Source: Pseudoselenomonas ruminantium
Lineage (GTDB): Bacteria; Bacillota; Negativicutes; Selenomonadales; Selenomonadaceae
Direction: 5' to 3'
Length of the DNA: 64,000 nt
NCBI GenBank assembly: GCA_015058625.1
Contig: SVCA01000001.1
Location: 310,001-374,000 of the forward strand
Within the stretch, counting starts at the first letter, position 1, and each line of letters begins with the position of its first letter. Both the position numbers and the translations under genes were made by a program. The notes under the pieces were generated by a model, which saw only the letters and a list, made by a program, of their open reading frames with translations, did no database searches and was not told where the DNA came from. Of the stretch, positions 43,152 through 54,102 are shown in pieces.

Positions 43152-43299
43152 ATGCTTGTGATGTTAAATCTTGTGATGCTCCAAAAACCTAGTATTTACG
43201 CCGTCTACAAGGCTTTATTATTTCGTTTTTCCAGCTCGTCACGAGTTAGTACGCATAATCATTGTTTATGCGTTAATAATTTAGAGGAGAGTGTTAGTT

Positions 43300-44688
43300 A
43301 TGGCAAAGAAACCTGTCAAAATCATGGAAACCGTTCTGCGTGACGGTCATCAGTCTCTGTGTGCTACCCGCATGCGCATTGAAGACATGCTTCCCCAGCT
43401 CAAAGCCTTGGATTCCGTAGGCTACAAAGCATTGGAAGCATGGGGCGGTGCTACCTTTGATACCTGCCTGCGTTTCCTGGACGAAGACCCCTGGGAACGT
43501 CTGGACACTTTGAAAGCTAACCTCAAGACACCGATTCAGATGCTGCTGCGCGGCCAGAATCTTCTTGGCTATAACCACTACTCCAATGACGTGGTAGAAA
43601 AATTCGTCCGTCACGCTTCCGCCCATGGTGTTGGCGTATTCCGTATCTTCGATGCCCTCAACGATGTGCGCAATCTGAAAGTTGCCATCGAAGCTGCACT
43701 GGCTTGCCCGGAAAAACCGGAAGTACAGGGCTGTCTCGTATACACCATCAGCCCGGTTCATACCAATGAAAAATTCGTAGAACTGGCCAAAGAACTGCAG
43801 GATATGGGCTGCCATTCTGTCTGCATCAAGGATATGTCCGGTCTCTTGAAACCGTATGTAGCAGAAGACCTGGTTAAGAAACTCAAAGCTGCTTTGGACA
43901 TTCCTGTGGAACTGCACACCCACTGCACCTCCGGTTTCGGCCATGCTACTTATCTCAAAGCTATTGAAGCTGGCGTTGACATCATCGACACGGCTTTGGC
44001 CCCCTTCTCCTCTGACACTTCCCAGCCCTGCACGGAAACCATGGTTCGCGCTCTCGAAGGCACGGAATATGATACCGGCATTGATGTTCAGAAACTCACG
44101 CCGATTTCCAAACACTTCCTCGAAGTTAAGAAACGCATTATCAACGAATTCAACCTCAAGGGTTATTTCGATATCAACCCCAACGTACTGGACTTCCAGA
44201 TTCCGGGCGGTATGCTCTCCAATCTGGCTAACCAGCTCAAGGAAGCCGGCATGGAAGACAAGTATCAGGACCTCTTGGATGAAATGCCTCGCGTTCGCAA
44301 AGACCTGGGCTATCCGCCTCTCGTTACGCCGTCCTCTCAGATTGTCGGCACCATGGCAACCTTCAATGTCATGAGCGGCGAACGCTACAAGATGGTACCG
44401 AAGGAATTCAAAGACCTGGCCCGCGGCAAATTCGGCCGTACGCCGGTTGCCATCGACCGCGACTTCCTGACCAAGACGCTGGGCATTGCTCCGGAAGACA
44501 TCATCGAAGACTGCTCCATCGAAGATGCAAAGGCTAAGACCTTCGCAGAATTTGAAGCAGAACTCAAGGAAAAAGGCTATCTCAATCCTTCCGAAGAAGA
44601 TGTCCTCTCCTACGCTCTGTTCCCGCAGGTTGCAGAAGAATTCTTCCAGAAACATTATCAGAAGGTAACGGCTTACAAGCGTTCCTAA
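43300..44688 (+). CDS. Pyruvate carboxylase subunit B / oxaloacetate decarboxylase alpha-type carboxyltransferase
   Basis: A 462-residue biotin-dependent carboxyltransferase. ETVLRDGHQSLCATRM opens the barrel, CIKDMSGLLKP holds the active Lys, and VELHTHCTSGFGHATYLKAI holds the metal-binding His residues. A PYC/OadA conserved domain follows. The protein ends at AYKRS with no biotin-carrier domain (no MKM motif), so carrier and biotin carboxylase or membrane subunits must be encoded elsewhere. It could serve pyruvate carboxylation, oxaloacetate decarboxylation or transcarboxylation in the succinate-propionate route. GAGGAG lies ten bases before the ATG. The gene is monocistronic. Confidence 0.88.
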   Translation: MAKKPVKIMETVLRDGHQSLCATRMRIEDMLPQLKALDSVGYKALEAWGGATFDTCLRFLDEDPWERLDTLKANLKTPIQMLLRGQNLLGYNHYSNDVVEKFVRHASAHGVGVFRIFDALNDVRNLKVAIEAALACPEKPEVQGCLVYTISPVHTNEKFVELAKELQDMGCHSVCIKDMSGLLKPYVAEDLVKKLKAALDIPVELHTHCTSGFGHATYLKAIEAGVDIIDTALAPFSSDTSQPCTETMVRALEGTEYDTGIDVQKLTPISKHFLEVKKRIINEFNLKGYFDINPNVLDFQIPGGMLSNLANQLKEAGMEDKYQDLLDEMPRVRKDLGYPPLVTPSSQIVGTMATFNVMSGERYKMVPKEFKDLARGKFGRTPVAIDRDFLTKTLGIAPEDIIEDCSIEDAKAKTFAEFEAELKEKGYLNPSEEDVLSYALFPQVAEEFFQKHYQKVTAYKRS

Positions 44689-44720
44689 ACTGCTTCACCC
44701 GCCTGAATATCACTAAGTCA

Positions 44721-44763
44721 AAGATGACTACGCTTCGCTGTGCGTAGTCATCTTTTCTTTTTC
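44721..44763 (+). terminator. Terminator of the carboxyltransferase gene
   Basis: AAGATGACTACGC pairs with GCGTAGTCATCTT around TTCGCTGT, followed by TTCTTTTTC. Confidence 0.88.
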
Positions 44764-44769
44764 TCCCTA

Positions 44770-44797
44770 TTGATTTGTTATAGAAACATGGTATAAT
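44770..44797 (+). promoter_or_regulatory. dapL promoter
   Basis: TTGATT (44770-44775), 16 bases, TATAAT (44792-44797), 44 bases before the start codon. Confidence 0.65.
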
Positions 44798-44840
44798 ATA
44801 CCCAAAAGTTATATTGAGAATAATTCTTTTGGAGGTTTAT

Positions 44841-46076
44841 ATGGCTACAATCAACGACAACTACCTGAAACTCCCTGGCAGCTATCTCTTTGCTGAAATC
44901 GCCCGCCGGGTGGCAGCCTTTAAGGAAGCACATCCTGAAGCAGACATCATTCGCCTGGGCATTGGCGATGTGACCCAACCACTGCCCCCTGCCTGCATCG
45001 AGGCCATGCACAAAGCTGTAGATGAACTGGCCAGCGCCGATACCTTCCGCGGCTATGGCCCGGAACAGGGCTACAGTTTCCTCACCGATGCCATCATCGA
45101 GCATAACTACAAGGCCCGCGGCATTGAGATTGCCAGTGACGAAATCTTCATCAGCGACGGCTCCAAGAGCGACTGCGGCAACATTCAGGAAATCTTTGGC
45201 ACCGATAACAAGGTCGCTATCACTGACCCGGTTTATCCGGTATATCTGGATACCAATGTTATGGCAGGCCGCACGGGCACGTTGCAGGAGGACGGCCACT
45301 TTGCAGGCGTCACCTACCTGCCCTGTGATGCCAGCAACAACTTCGCACCGGAACTACCTGCAAAACGCGTAGACATGATTTACCTCTGCTGCCCCAACAA
45401 TCCTACGGGGACTACCCTTTCCCGCGCAGAATTGAAGAAATGGGTGGACTACGCCCGCGAAAATCAGTCCGTCATCCTCTTTGATGCAGCTTATGCTGCC
45501 TATATCACCGAAGAGGATGTTCCCCGCTCCATCTACGAAATCGAAGGAGCAAAGGATGTGGCCATCGAGTTCCGTTCCTTCTCCAAGACTGCAGGCTTCA
45601 CGGGTACCCGCTGCGGTTACACCATCATCCCCAAGACCGTCAAAGGCCGTGCCGCTGACGGTAGTCTGGTGGAATTCAACAAACTTTGGAATCGCCGCCA
45701 TACTACCAAATTCAACGGCACCGCTTACATCGTTCAGCGCGGCGCTGCCGCCATCTACACGGAGAAAGGCCAGAAACAGGTCAAGGAAACCATTGCCTAC
45801 TACATGGAAAATGCCCGCATCATCCGCGAAGGCCTGCAGGCGGCTAGTATCGAAGCCTATGGCGGCATCAACGCCCCCTACATCTGGCTCAAAACGCCAA
45901 ACAACATGCCCTCCTGGGATTTCTTCGATAAACTCCTGACCGAAGTCAACATCGTGGGCACCCCGGGTGCCGGCTTTGGCCCCTGCGGCGAAGGCTACTT
46001 CCGTCTCACTGCCTTCGGCGACCGTGAAAACACCCTGCGGGCTGTGGAGCGCATCAAGAATAAACTACATATCTGA
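44841..46076 (+). CDS. dapL: LL-diaminopimelate aminotransferase
   Basis: A 411-residue PLP enzyme that makes LL-diaminopimelate directly from tetrahydrodipicolinate, for lysine and peptidoglycan. It begins [51 protein letters not shown], and the PLP Lys in [20 protein letters not shown] are typical of DapL. GGAGG lies eight bases before the ATG at 44841; an in-frame ATT-derived upstream stretch to 44814 is not needed. It is flanked by its own promoter and terminator. Confidence 0.95.
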   Translation: MATINDNYLKLPGSYLFAEIARRVAAFKEAHPEADIIRLGIGDVTQPLPPACIEAMHKAVDELASADTFRGYGPEQGYSFLTDAIIEHNYKARGIEIASDEIFISDGSKSDCGNIQEIFGTDNKVAITDPVYPVYLDTNVMAGRTGTLQEDGHFAGVTYLPCDASNNFAPELPAKRVDMIYLCCPNNPTGTTLSRAELKKWVDYARENQSVILFDAAYAAYITEEDVPRSIYEIEGAKDVAIEFRSFSKTAGFTGTRCGYTIIPKTVKGRAADGSLVEFNKLWNRRHTTKFNGTAYIVQRGAAAIYTEKGQKQVKETIAYYMENARIIREGLQAASIEAYGGINAPYIWLKTPNNMPSWDFFDKLLTEVNIVGTPGAGFGPCGEGYFRLTAFGDRENTLRAVERIKNKLHI

Positions 46077-46094
46077 TTGTAAAATCGCACATAC

Positions 46095-46130
46095 AAAAGT
46101 GGAGAGCTCTGAGCCCTCCACTTTTTATTT
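46095..46130. terminator. Terminator between dapL and the chemoreceptor gene
   Basis: AAAAGTGGAG and CTCCACTTTTT pair around GAGCTCTGAGCC-type loop sequence; the T run is on the plus strand and an A run makes it usable in reverse. Confidence 0.82.
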
Positions 46131-46142
46131 GCCTGTGAAGTT

Positions 46143-47864
46143 TTAGAATTTGAATTTCCGCAGGGAATTCTGCAAATCCTGCGCCAGATTTGCCAAGGCC
46201 GTGCTGGCATCGGCAATCTCAGCAGCCGATGCAGACTGCTCTTCGGAAGCAGCGGAAACGCTTTCCATTTCCGAAGCCACCATGCCGCCCTTCTGCAAAA
46301 TACCGCTGGATTTTTCCTTGATATTCTGGGTATCCTGTTCCACAACATGCAGTTCCTTGGTCATTTCTTCAGCCTGTTTAGCAACTCCTAAAGCGGCATC
46401 GTAAATGCTCTTAAAGGTATCGCGAAGCTGTTCAACCGATGCAGTGCCTTCTTTCACTGCGGCACTGCCCTTTTGCATGGAGGAAACAGCCTCGGCAGTT
46501 TCCGACTGAATCCCGCTGATAAGACCGGTAATCTGCTTGGCTGCTTCCTGAGAAGCCTCGGCGAGCTTGCGGACTTCATCAGCAACTACAGCAAAGCCGC
46601 GGCCATGTTCACCGGCACGGGCTGCTTCAATAGCTGCATTCAAGGCCAGCAGATTGGTCTGTTCGGCAATCGAAGAAATCGTCTCCACAATCTGCCCGAT
46701 TTCCTGAGAACTCTGCCCCAGCTTATCGACGGTCTCGGCGGAACTGTTGACAATCTGCGCCACACTGTTAATCTGGTTAACGGCCAATTTCACCGCATCA
46801 TTGCCTTCCACTGCCGCCTTATTGCTGGTGTTGGCATGTTCCGAAACCATATTGGCGGTACGGCTCAGGCGCTCGATAGCCTGCACGGCATTCTCAATGG
46901 AATCCATGGCGTCAGTGACATCTACCTGCTGTTCCGCTACAGCACCAGCTGCATTGGTGACAGACTGTGCCACCTGTTCCGAAGCCTGTGCCGACTGCTG
47001 GGAGCTGGCCGTAAGTTCTTCGGAGGAAGCCGCCAGCTGTTCGGCAGTAGAACTGGTACTACGCATAAGCTTATTCAGGGTCATACGCACTTCTGCAACT
47101 TTATCGGCCATTTCACCGAATTCATCACCACGGATAATCGTGCGGGGATGGTCACTGAAGTCACCGCCACGCAGACGTTCCAAAGAACGCATCATCGCCT
47201 GAACAGGATTAACAACTTCGCGGGTAATCCACATGGCTACGGCAACCATAATAATCAGCCCCAGCAAAAGCTGAATAATCATATTGCGGATAGCAGCTTC
47301 CGTGTCCGCATCATTCTGCGTATTGAGTTCTTCCGCATGGCTGTTTTCCAATTCCGTCATCTTATTGATATGCGGCCGCATCTGGTCCAGCAGTTTGGAA
47401 CCTTCGCGATTATAGAGCGCCCTGCCTTCTTCCAGCTGGCCGGCCTGACAAAGTTTTACCGCATCGTTCAGATTTTTTCGCAGCGCTGCCCAGCCACTTT
47501 TATACGATTCGAGTTCTTTCTTAAGCACGTCCGGCTTACCTGGTATGGCTTCATAGTTTTTGATTCCATCATCCACAAATTGCAAACCTTCCTGGAATTT
47601 CTTGTCTAAATTCTGCATGCGCTGTGGGTCATCCTTTACCGTAGTCATGATAATCATCATGCCCTGCGCATAGCGTGTACCATAGCGCATATCGCTAAGA
47701 TAACCGATGGATTTAACCGAGCTGGAATACATTTCTTCCATATCGACCTGTGCTTTTTTTGCCGTGGAATAGCCCTGATAGCCGATAATTAGCATCCCCA
47801 CCACAGCAAAAGCCGCCAGAATTAACATCTTATAGGCGACCCGCAGGTTTTTAATAAACCCCAT
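46143..47864 (-). CDS. Methyl-accepting chemotaxis protein
   Basis: A 573-residue chemoreceptor. A first membrane helix at about 10-30 ([17 protein letters not shown]) is followed by a periplasmic four-helix-bundle domain (about 33-190). Then come a second helix ([15 protein letters not shown]), a HAMP domain with [20 protein letters not shown], and a signalling domain whose hairpin tip is [21 protein letters not shown]. The ligand is unknown. It is a single gene, convergent with dapL. With the FliK- and FlhB-like genes it shows the organism is flagellated and chemotactic. Confidence 0.94.
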   Translation of the reverse strand: MGFIKNLRVAYKMLILAAFAVVGMLIIGYQGYSTAKKAQVDMEEMYSSSVKSIGYLSDMRYGTRYAQGMMIIMTTVKDDPQRMQNLDKKFQEGLQFVDDGIKNYEAIPGKPDVLKKELESYKSGWAALRKNLNDAVKLCQAGQLEEGRALYNREGSKLLDQMRPHINKMTELENSHAEELNTQNDADTEAAIRNMIIQLLLGLIIMVAVAMWITREVVNPVQAMMRSLERLRGGDFSDHPRTIIRGDEFGEMADKVAEVRMTLNKLMRSTSSTAEQLAASSEELTASSQQSAQASEQVAQSVTNAAGAVAEQQVDVTDAMDSIENAVQAIERLSRTANMVSEHANTSNKAAVEGNDAVKLAVNQINSVAQIVNSSAETVDKLGQSSQEIGQIVETISSIAEQTNLLALNAAIEAARAGEHGRGFAVVADEVRKLAEASQEAAKQITGLISGIQSETAEAVSSMQKGSAAVKEGTASVEQLRDTFKSIYDAALGVAKQAEEMTKELHVVEQDTQNIKEKSSGILQKGGMVASEMESVSAASEEQSASAAEIADASTALANLAQDLQNSLRKFKF

Positions 47865-47885
47865 TTCTCCCCACTCCTTTGTCGT

Positions 47886-47938
47886 AAAAAATATAACCCG
47901 TAAAGTTAATATCTTTTAACTTTTACGGGTTATATTCG
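47886..47938 (-). terminator. Terminator after zapA
   Basis: GAATATAACCCGTAAAAGTTAA pairs with TTAACTTTACGGGTTATATT around a short loop, followed by TTTTTTAC on the minus strand. Confidence 0.85.
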
Positions 47939-47969
47939 TGAACGGAAAGTAAAATCCTGCTATTTTTAG

Positions 47970-48233
47970 TTATTTTTCATCCAGAAGGTCTACAAGTTCG
48001 TCGTAGTCTTTCTTGAGCTTATAATATTCCTCTGCGATTTGCAAAGTGGTGAGCACGGCAATCTTGCGCTCATCAAAGCTGCGCACCGACCGGGACATGG
48101 CCTTCATCTTCTTGTCCACTACTGCCGCCAGCATCTTCATGTGCTGCGGGTCGTCGGTTTTCAGCGGATAGCTGTTGCCGTAAATCTCCACCACCACGCG
48201 CTCAGCGGGACGGTTATTTTTTTCTTCTGCCAT
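47970..48233 (-). CDS. zapA: Cell division protein ZapA
   Basis: An 87-residue cytoplasmic protein that bundles FtsZ filaments at midcell. It has ERVVVEIYGNSYPLKTDDPQ followed by AAVVDKKMKAMSR, and a C-terminal coiled coil with LTTLQIAEEYYKLKKDYDEL. These are standard ZapA features. It follows pheT by 12 bases and ends at a strong terminator, so it is the last gene of the pheST-zapA operon, an order common in Firmicutes. Confidence 0.9.
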   Translation of the reverse strand: MAEEKNNRPAERVVVEIYGNSYPLKTDDPQHMKMLAAVVDKKMKAMSRSVRSFDERKIAVLTTLQIAEEYYKLKKDYDELVDLLDEK

Positions 48234-48245
48234 ACGATCACCTGC

Positions 48246-50675
48246 TTATGCACGCAATTCGGCACCGAACTGTTTTTCCACGGCTTTGAGGATATTATTG
48301 AAGGCCGTATCGGCTTCCTCATCGGTCAGCGTCTTGTCCTTGGACTGGAACTGGAGGTTGAAGGCCAGACTCTTCTTGCCTTCGGCTACATGTTCGCCGG
48401 TGTACACATCAAAGAGTGTTACGGACTTGAAGTGCTTGCCGCCGTTCTTCGTGATGACCTGTTCAATCTTGCCAGCTTCGGCATCCTTGTCCACCACGAT
48501 GGCCAAATCGCGGGAAGTTGCCGGGAACTTGGGCAGGCTGTCGAAATGGAAGTTCTTGGCCGTGTACTTCATGAGCACTTCCACATCCATCTCAAAGAGA
48601 TAAACCTTCTGCTTGATGCCGAAGTTCTCTGCGGCCTGCGGATGCAGTTCACCCAAAGTGGCAATAACTTCACGGCCCTTCTTGAAGAGTGCGGTCTTGC
48701 CCGGATGCAGAGCGAAGTGCTCACCGGCTTCCACGGTGTACTTGGAGATGGAGAGACTGGCGAGCAGTTCTTCGACCAGGCCCTTCATATCATAGAAGTC
48801 AATCATGTCATTTGCCTGATTCCAACCCACCGTATTGCGGCGACCGGTCATCAGACCGACAAGCTTTACGACTTCTTCCGGCTGTTCCGTTACGGGCAGC
48901 TGTTTCGGGAAGAATACAGGCGCCACATCAAAGAGACGCAAATCCATATTCTTGCGGGAGAAGTTGCGCACAGCGTTTTCCATGATGGAAGTCAGCAGGC
49001 TCGTGCGCACGAGCGGATAGTCATCCGTCAGCGGGTTCATGATGGGCACAGCCTTGCGCAGTTCGCTGTCAGCCGGCACCAACATCTTATCCAGCAAATC
49101 GGTATTTGTGAAGCTGAAGGACAGCTCCTCCGTCATGCCCAGCCCCACGAGGATTTCCTTAATCTTGTCGATGAAATCCTGACGCGGGCTCTGCTTGCCC
49201 TGCATTACAGCACCCCAAGGCAGGGTCGGCGCGATATTGTCAAAACCGTAGATACGGGAAACTTCCTCAGAGAGGTCTTCCATGCAGGTGCAGTCATTGC
49301 GCCAAGTGGGAACCTTAGCCACAAAGCCTTCGCCTTCCGTCTGTACGGCAAAGCCAAGACTCGTGAGGATTTCCATCATCTTGGCAGCACTGAGCTGCGT
49401 ACCCAGACGGGCGTTAATCTGTTCAGCCGTATAATGGATTTCCGTCTGTTCTTTCGGTGCCGGATATACATCCACCATGCCCTGCGTAACCGTGCAGGCA
49501 CCCATTTCCTGCAGGAGCTGGCAGGCACGGTCAAGGGCGCGGGGAATAGCCGTCACATCCACGCCACGTTCAAAACGCCCCGAAGCTTCGGAGTGCAAAC
49601 CGCAGGCACGGGAAGTACGGCGGATGCTGGCCCCGTTGAAGGAAGCCGCTTCAAGTACGATGGTCGTGGTCTTTTCCGTTACTTCGGATTCGAGGCCGCC
49701 CATTACACCGGCAAGACCAGCCGGCTTTTCGCTGTCGGCAATGACGAGTTCCGTACCCTTGGCAATGCGGGAGCTGTCGTCGAGCGTATGGAGGTTTTCG
49801 CCTTCTTTAGCCAGACGGGCCGTCAGGCTGTGGCCGGCGATTTCATCATAGTCATAGGCATGCATGGGCTGGCCCAGTTCCACCATGACAAAGTTCGTCA
49901 CATCGACTACGTTGTTAATGGCACGGATGCCAGCACCTTCGAGGCGCTGCTGCATCCATTCCGGAGAGGGGCCGACCTTGACATTTTTAATTACGCGGGC
50001 AGCGAAACGGTCGCAAAGTTCGCTGTCAATGCCAATCTTAATCATATCGGCAGCCTTGGCTTCATCATCCTCTTTGACAGAGATTTCCGGATAGTGCGGC
50101 TCATTCCCCGTGAGCACAGCAGCTTCACGCACGAGGCCCACAACACTGAAGCAGTCGGCACGGTTAGCCGTCAGTTCAAATTCGAGCACAACATCATCAA
50201 GGCCGAGCACATCCTTGGCCGGTACACCGACCGGCGTATCAGCAGGCAGGATGTAAATGCCGTTCTTTTCTGCTTCCGTCAGTTTGGAGAGATCCATCTT
50301 GAGTTCTTCCGCGGAGCACAGCATACCATTGGACGGCAGGCCACGCAGCTTGCCCTTCTTGATGTGCAGGCCGTTGGGCAGATGTGCACCAACCATAGCC
50401 ACCGGCACAACCTGGCCTTCGGCCACATTCTGCGCGCCCGTGATAATCTGAATGAGTTCCTTTTCACCCACATTCATCTGGCAAATCTGCAGATGGTCGG
50501 AATCCGGATGGGCTTCGAGCTTTTCGATACGACCCGTTACCACTTTGTCGAGGCCTTCGTCCGCGCGGATAACATTTTCCACGGGAACACCTGACATCGT
50601 GTATTTGTCGGCCAGTTCCTCAGCCGTTTCGTTGAACTTTATATAATCATTTAACCATTTAATGGAAACCTGCAT
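48246..50675 (-). CDS. pheT: Phenylalanyl-tRNA synthetase beta subunit
   Basis: An 809-residue beta chain of the tetrameric synthetase. The N-terminal tRNA-binding domain contains VVTGRIEKLEAHPDSDHLQI. B3/B4 editing domains follow (AINNVVDVTNFVMVELGQPM). Then come a B5 domain, the catalytic-like core (RNDCTCMEDLSEEVSRIYG), and a C-terminal FDX-ACB domain (FPATSRDLAIVVDKDAEAG). It lies 16 bases after pheS and shares the Phe T-box leader. Confidence 0.96.
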   Translation of the reverse strand: MQVSIKWLNDYIKFNETAEELADKYTMSGVPVENVIRADEGLDKVVTGRIEKLEAHPDSDHLQICQMNVGEKELIQIITGAQNVAEGQVVPVAMVGAHLPNGLHIKKGKLRGLPSNGMLCSAEELKMDLSKLTEAEKNGIYILPADTPVGVPAKDVLGLDDVVLEFELTANRADCFSVVGLVREAAVLTGNEPHYPEISVKEDDEAKAADMIKIGIDSELCDRFAARVIKNVKVGPSPEWMQQRLEGAGIRAINNVVDVTNFVMVELGQPMHAYDYDEIAGHSLTARLAKEGENLHTLDDSSRIAKGTELVIADSEKPAGLAGVMGGLESEVTEKTTTIVLEAASFNGASIRRTSRACGLHSEASGRFERGVDVTAIPRALDRACQLLQEMGACTVTQGMVDVYPAPKEQTEIHYTAEQINARLGTQLSAAKMMEILTSLGFAVQTEGEGFVAKVPTWRNDCTCMEDLSEEVSRIYGFDNIAPTLPWGAVMQGKQSPRQDFIDKIKEILVGLGMTEELSFSFTNTDLLDKMLVPADSELRKAVPIMNPLTDDYPLVRTSLLTSIMENAVRNFSRKNMDLRLFDVAPVFFPKQLPVTEQPEEVVKLVGLMTGRRNTVGWNQANDMIDFYDMKGLVEELLASLSISKYTVEAGEHFALHPGKTALFKKGREVIATLGELHPQAAENFGIKQKVYLFEMDVEVLMKYTAKNFHFDSLPKFPATSRDLAIVVDKDAEAGKIEQVITKNGGKHFKSVTLFDVYTGEHVAEGKKSLAFNLQFQSKDKTLTDEEADTAFNNILKAVEKQFGAELRA

Positions 50676-50691
50676 GTTGTAACCTCCCTAA

Positions 50692-51717
<1,026 letters not shown>

Positions 51718-51751
51718 TTATTTACCTCCTGCCTTATGAAAAGCAAACTAT

Positions 51752-51796
51752 AAAAGCCCTCGCCCCCGCACAACATGTGCACGAGGGGCGAAGGCT
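51752..51796 (-). terminator. T-box terminator of pheST
   Basis: AGCCTTCGCCCCTCGTGCAC pairs with GTGCGGGGGCGAGGGCT on the minus strand, followed by TTTTAT. Confidence 0.82.
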
Positions 51797-51976
51797 GAAT
51801 TTCGCGGTACCACCCTGATTTATCACTTGCATCTTCTTAACGCGAAGCACACGTCCGGCATTTCCTCCGAAAGACTCCCAAGCGAACGTTCAACTCCCGG
51901 CATTATCTCCTTCCCAGCAGCGGAGACTCTCTAAAAATGCCCGCGAAGTTTACTCTTCTTGTTCATCGCCACAATA
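51752..51976 (-). promoter_or_regulatory. T-box leader, phenylalanine specific
   Basis: The T-box motif AGGGTGGTACCGCG lies at 51803-51816 on the minus strand. In stem I GAACGTTCGCTTGGGAG offers TTC as the specifier, which is a Phe codon and fits pheST. Confidence 0.88.
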
Positions 51977-51982
51977 CATAGA

Positions 51983-52011
51983 ATTGTAGCATAAAGACCG
52001 CGGGATTGCAA
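51983..52011 (-). promoter_or_regulatory. pheST promoter
   Basis: TTGCAA (52006-52011), 17 bases, TACAAT (51983-51988) on the minus strand. Confidence 0.65.
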
Positions 52012-52045
52012 ACAAAAATGCTGCGAAGTGAAGGAGGATGAAATA

Positions 52046-52074
52046 TTGATAGCCCCTGCAATCTCTGTTATACT
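52046..52074 (+). promoter_or_regulatory. Promoter of the U32 peptidase gene
   Basis: TTGATA (52046-52051), 17 bases, TATACT (52069-52074), 54 bases before the start codon. Confidence 0.7.
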
Positions 52075-52128
52075 TATAGATTGGGACTATATAATAAAAA
52101 ATCATATCCAAAAGGAGTTTGTTTTTAG

Positions 52129-54078
52129 ATGTTATTAAATCGTAAATCCGTAGAACTGCTGGCACCTGCCGGCACCTGGGACGCCCTGGTGGCTGGTGTG
52201 GAAGCTGGTGCTGATGCCTGCTACCTCGGCGGCAAACATTTCAATATGCGCATGCATGAGGGCGATTTCAACTTTGATGACGAGATGCTCAAAAAGGCCA
52301 TTGCCTACACCCATGAGCATGGCGTTAAGCTCTACATCACGCTCAACAACCTGATCAGTGACGAGGAAATTCCCGCCCTGCGCGAATACCTCGCCTACCT
52401 CAACGAAATCCGTCCGGACGCCATCCTCGTGCAGGACTTTGCGGTACTTGAACTCATTCACGAAATGGGCATCAAGATTCCGGTGCACACCTCCGTTATG
52501 ATGAATACCCATAACGAGCACGCTATTGAAAAGCTCAAGGAATACGGCATCACGCGTGTCGTTGTGGGCCGTGAAATGACGCTCTCCGAGCTCTCCCTGT
52601 TCCGTGAACGCACGGGCATTGAGGTGGAATACTTCATGCACGGCGATATGTGCATCAGCGAAAGCGGCCAGTGCATTCACTCCGGCGTAGTCTTTGGCCA
52701 GAGCGGCAACCGCGGCCGCTGTCTGAAACCCTGCCGCTGGGCTTATCAGCTGATTGACGAAAAGACGGGCGAAGTGCTCGACAAGGACAGCGACGGTGCC
52801 TACAAGCTGGCGCTCAAGGATATGTGCATGTACCGCCATATCCCCCAGCTCATTCAGGCTGGCGTGTTCTCCTTCAAAATCGAAGGCCGCATGCGCCCTG
52901 CTCCCTTTATCCGCCGCATTGTCAGCACCTACCGCAAGGCCATTGATGCCTATATCGCTGACCCGACGGGCTGGCAGCCGGATGAAGAAGGCTGGAAGAG
53001 CCTTTACGAAAACCGCGCCCGCGATTTCACGACCACCTTTGCCTTTGGTGCTACAGACAAAAAAGACATCGGCTTCGATGGCAAGCGTGAGCCGCGCTTC
53101 TTCAGCGATGCCGTGAGGGAAGCAGGTTTCCAGGATGAAATCTTAAAGCAGGAACGCGATATTGACAAGTCAAATCCTGACCACCGCACATTAAGCGTCC
53201 GCGTAAACACCGTCGGTGCAGCCTGCGCTGTTATTGACAACGGTGCCGATATCGTCTATGTCGGCGGCGAAGCTTTCCGCCCCAACAAGCCCTGGAGCCT
53301 CAAGGACTTTGCCGAAGTTATCGCCTACAACAAAGGCCGCGCCAAAATCATCATCAATACGCCGCGCACGACCATGCGCCGTGAATGCGGAGAACTGGAA
53401 CAGTTCTTCACCGCTCTGAGGCAGCGTGAACTCAAAGCTGACGGCATCATGGTCAGCAACCTTGGCTCATTAAAGCTGGCCAAGCGCCTGACGGATTTAC
53501 CGGTTCAGGCAGATGTTTCCTTTAACCTCTTTAACCATCTGGCCGCCAAGTTCCTCAAGGAAAATGGCCTGACCATGGGTACGGCTTCCTATGAGCTTTC
53601 GTTTGAGCAGCTGCGCGAAATCGTCGAAAGCTCCGAGCTGCCCATCGAAGTTGTGGTCCACGGCTCCTATGAGTCCATGATTTGTGACCACAATATTCCG
53701 GGCATGAGCCTGCCGTTCTTCAATGAACTCAACAATCCCGAAGTGCTCGACCGCCGCTATGCCCTGCTCGACAAGGCTGGCGAAAAGCATTCGCTGCGCA
53801 TTGACCAGTTCGGCCGCAACCATATCTACTTTGCCAAAGACCTCTGCCTCTATCCGTACCTTGCGAAGTTTAACGGCTTAGGCGCATACCGCATTGAGGC
53901 GCAGGATTACGCACCGGAATTTGCCGGTATGGTCACCCGCATCTACCGCACGGCTTTGGATAATCTTGCGGCAGGCAAAGAGGCCTTCCACGCCGACGAC
54001 CTCGAAACGCTCAAAAAAGGCCCGCGGCAGCTCGGTCTTGGTACCTACCGTTTCCGCCGGAGCCGCAATTCCATTTGA
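52129..54078 (+). CDS. U32 family peptidase (collagenase-like)
   Basis: A 649-residue protein. It begins MLLNRKSVELLAPAGTWDAL; ADACYLGGKHFNMRMHEGDF and the signature EYFMHGDMCISESGQCIHSG follow. A Cys-containing GNRGRCLKPCRWAY segment lies after it, then a DUF3656-like C-terminal half. Some U32 proteins are peptidases; others, such as RlhA and TrhP, act in RNA hydroxylation, so protease activity is not certain. AAGGAG is 11 bases before the ATG. It is 24 bases ahead of the aminotransferase gene. Confidence 0.88.
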   Translation: MLLNRKSVELLAPAGTWDALVAGVEAGADACYLGGKHFNMRMHEGDFNFDDEMLKKAIAYTHEHGVKLYITLNNLISDEEIPALREYLAYLNEIRPDAILVQDFAVLELIHEMGIKIPVHTSVMMNTHNEHAIEKLKEYGITRVVVGREMTLSELSLFRERTGIEVEYFMHGDMCISESGQCIHSGVVFGQSGNRGRCLKPCRWAYQLIDEKTGEVLDKDSDGAYKLALKDMCMYRHIPQLIQAGVFSFKIEGRMRPAPFIRRIVSTYRKAIDAYIADPTGWQPDEEGWKSLYENRARDFTTTFAFGATDKKDIGFDGKREPRFFSDAVREAGFQDEILKQERDIDKSNPDHRTLSVRVNTVGAACAVIDNGADIVYVGGEAFRPNKPWSLKDFAEVIAYNKGRAKIIINTPRTTMRRECGELEQFFTALRQRELKADGIMVSNLGSLKLAKRLTDLPVQADVSFNLFNHLAAKFLKENGLTMGTASYELSFEQLREIVESSELPIEVVVHGSYESMICDHNIPGMSLPFFNELNNPEVLDRRYALLDKAGEKHSLRIDQFGRNHIYFAKDLCLYPYLAKFNGLGAYRIEAQDYAPEFAGMVTRIYRTALDNLAAGKEAFHADDLETLKKGPRQLGLGTYRFRRSRNSI

Positions 54079-54102
54079 CATATTCATATTTAAGGGGAAG
54101 TT

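Noticed and set aside
43294..44655. Minus-strand open frame of 453 codons over the carboxyltransferase gene
   Set aside because: It mirrors a well-identified gene with strong promoter, start and terminator on the plus strand.
48039..50594. 851-codon plus-strand open frame opposite pheT
   Set aside because: Length comes from codon bias of pheT on the other strand; the translation is His- and Arg-rich and low in plausible domains.
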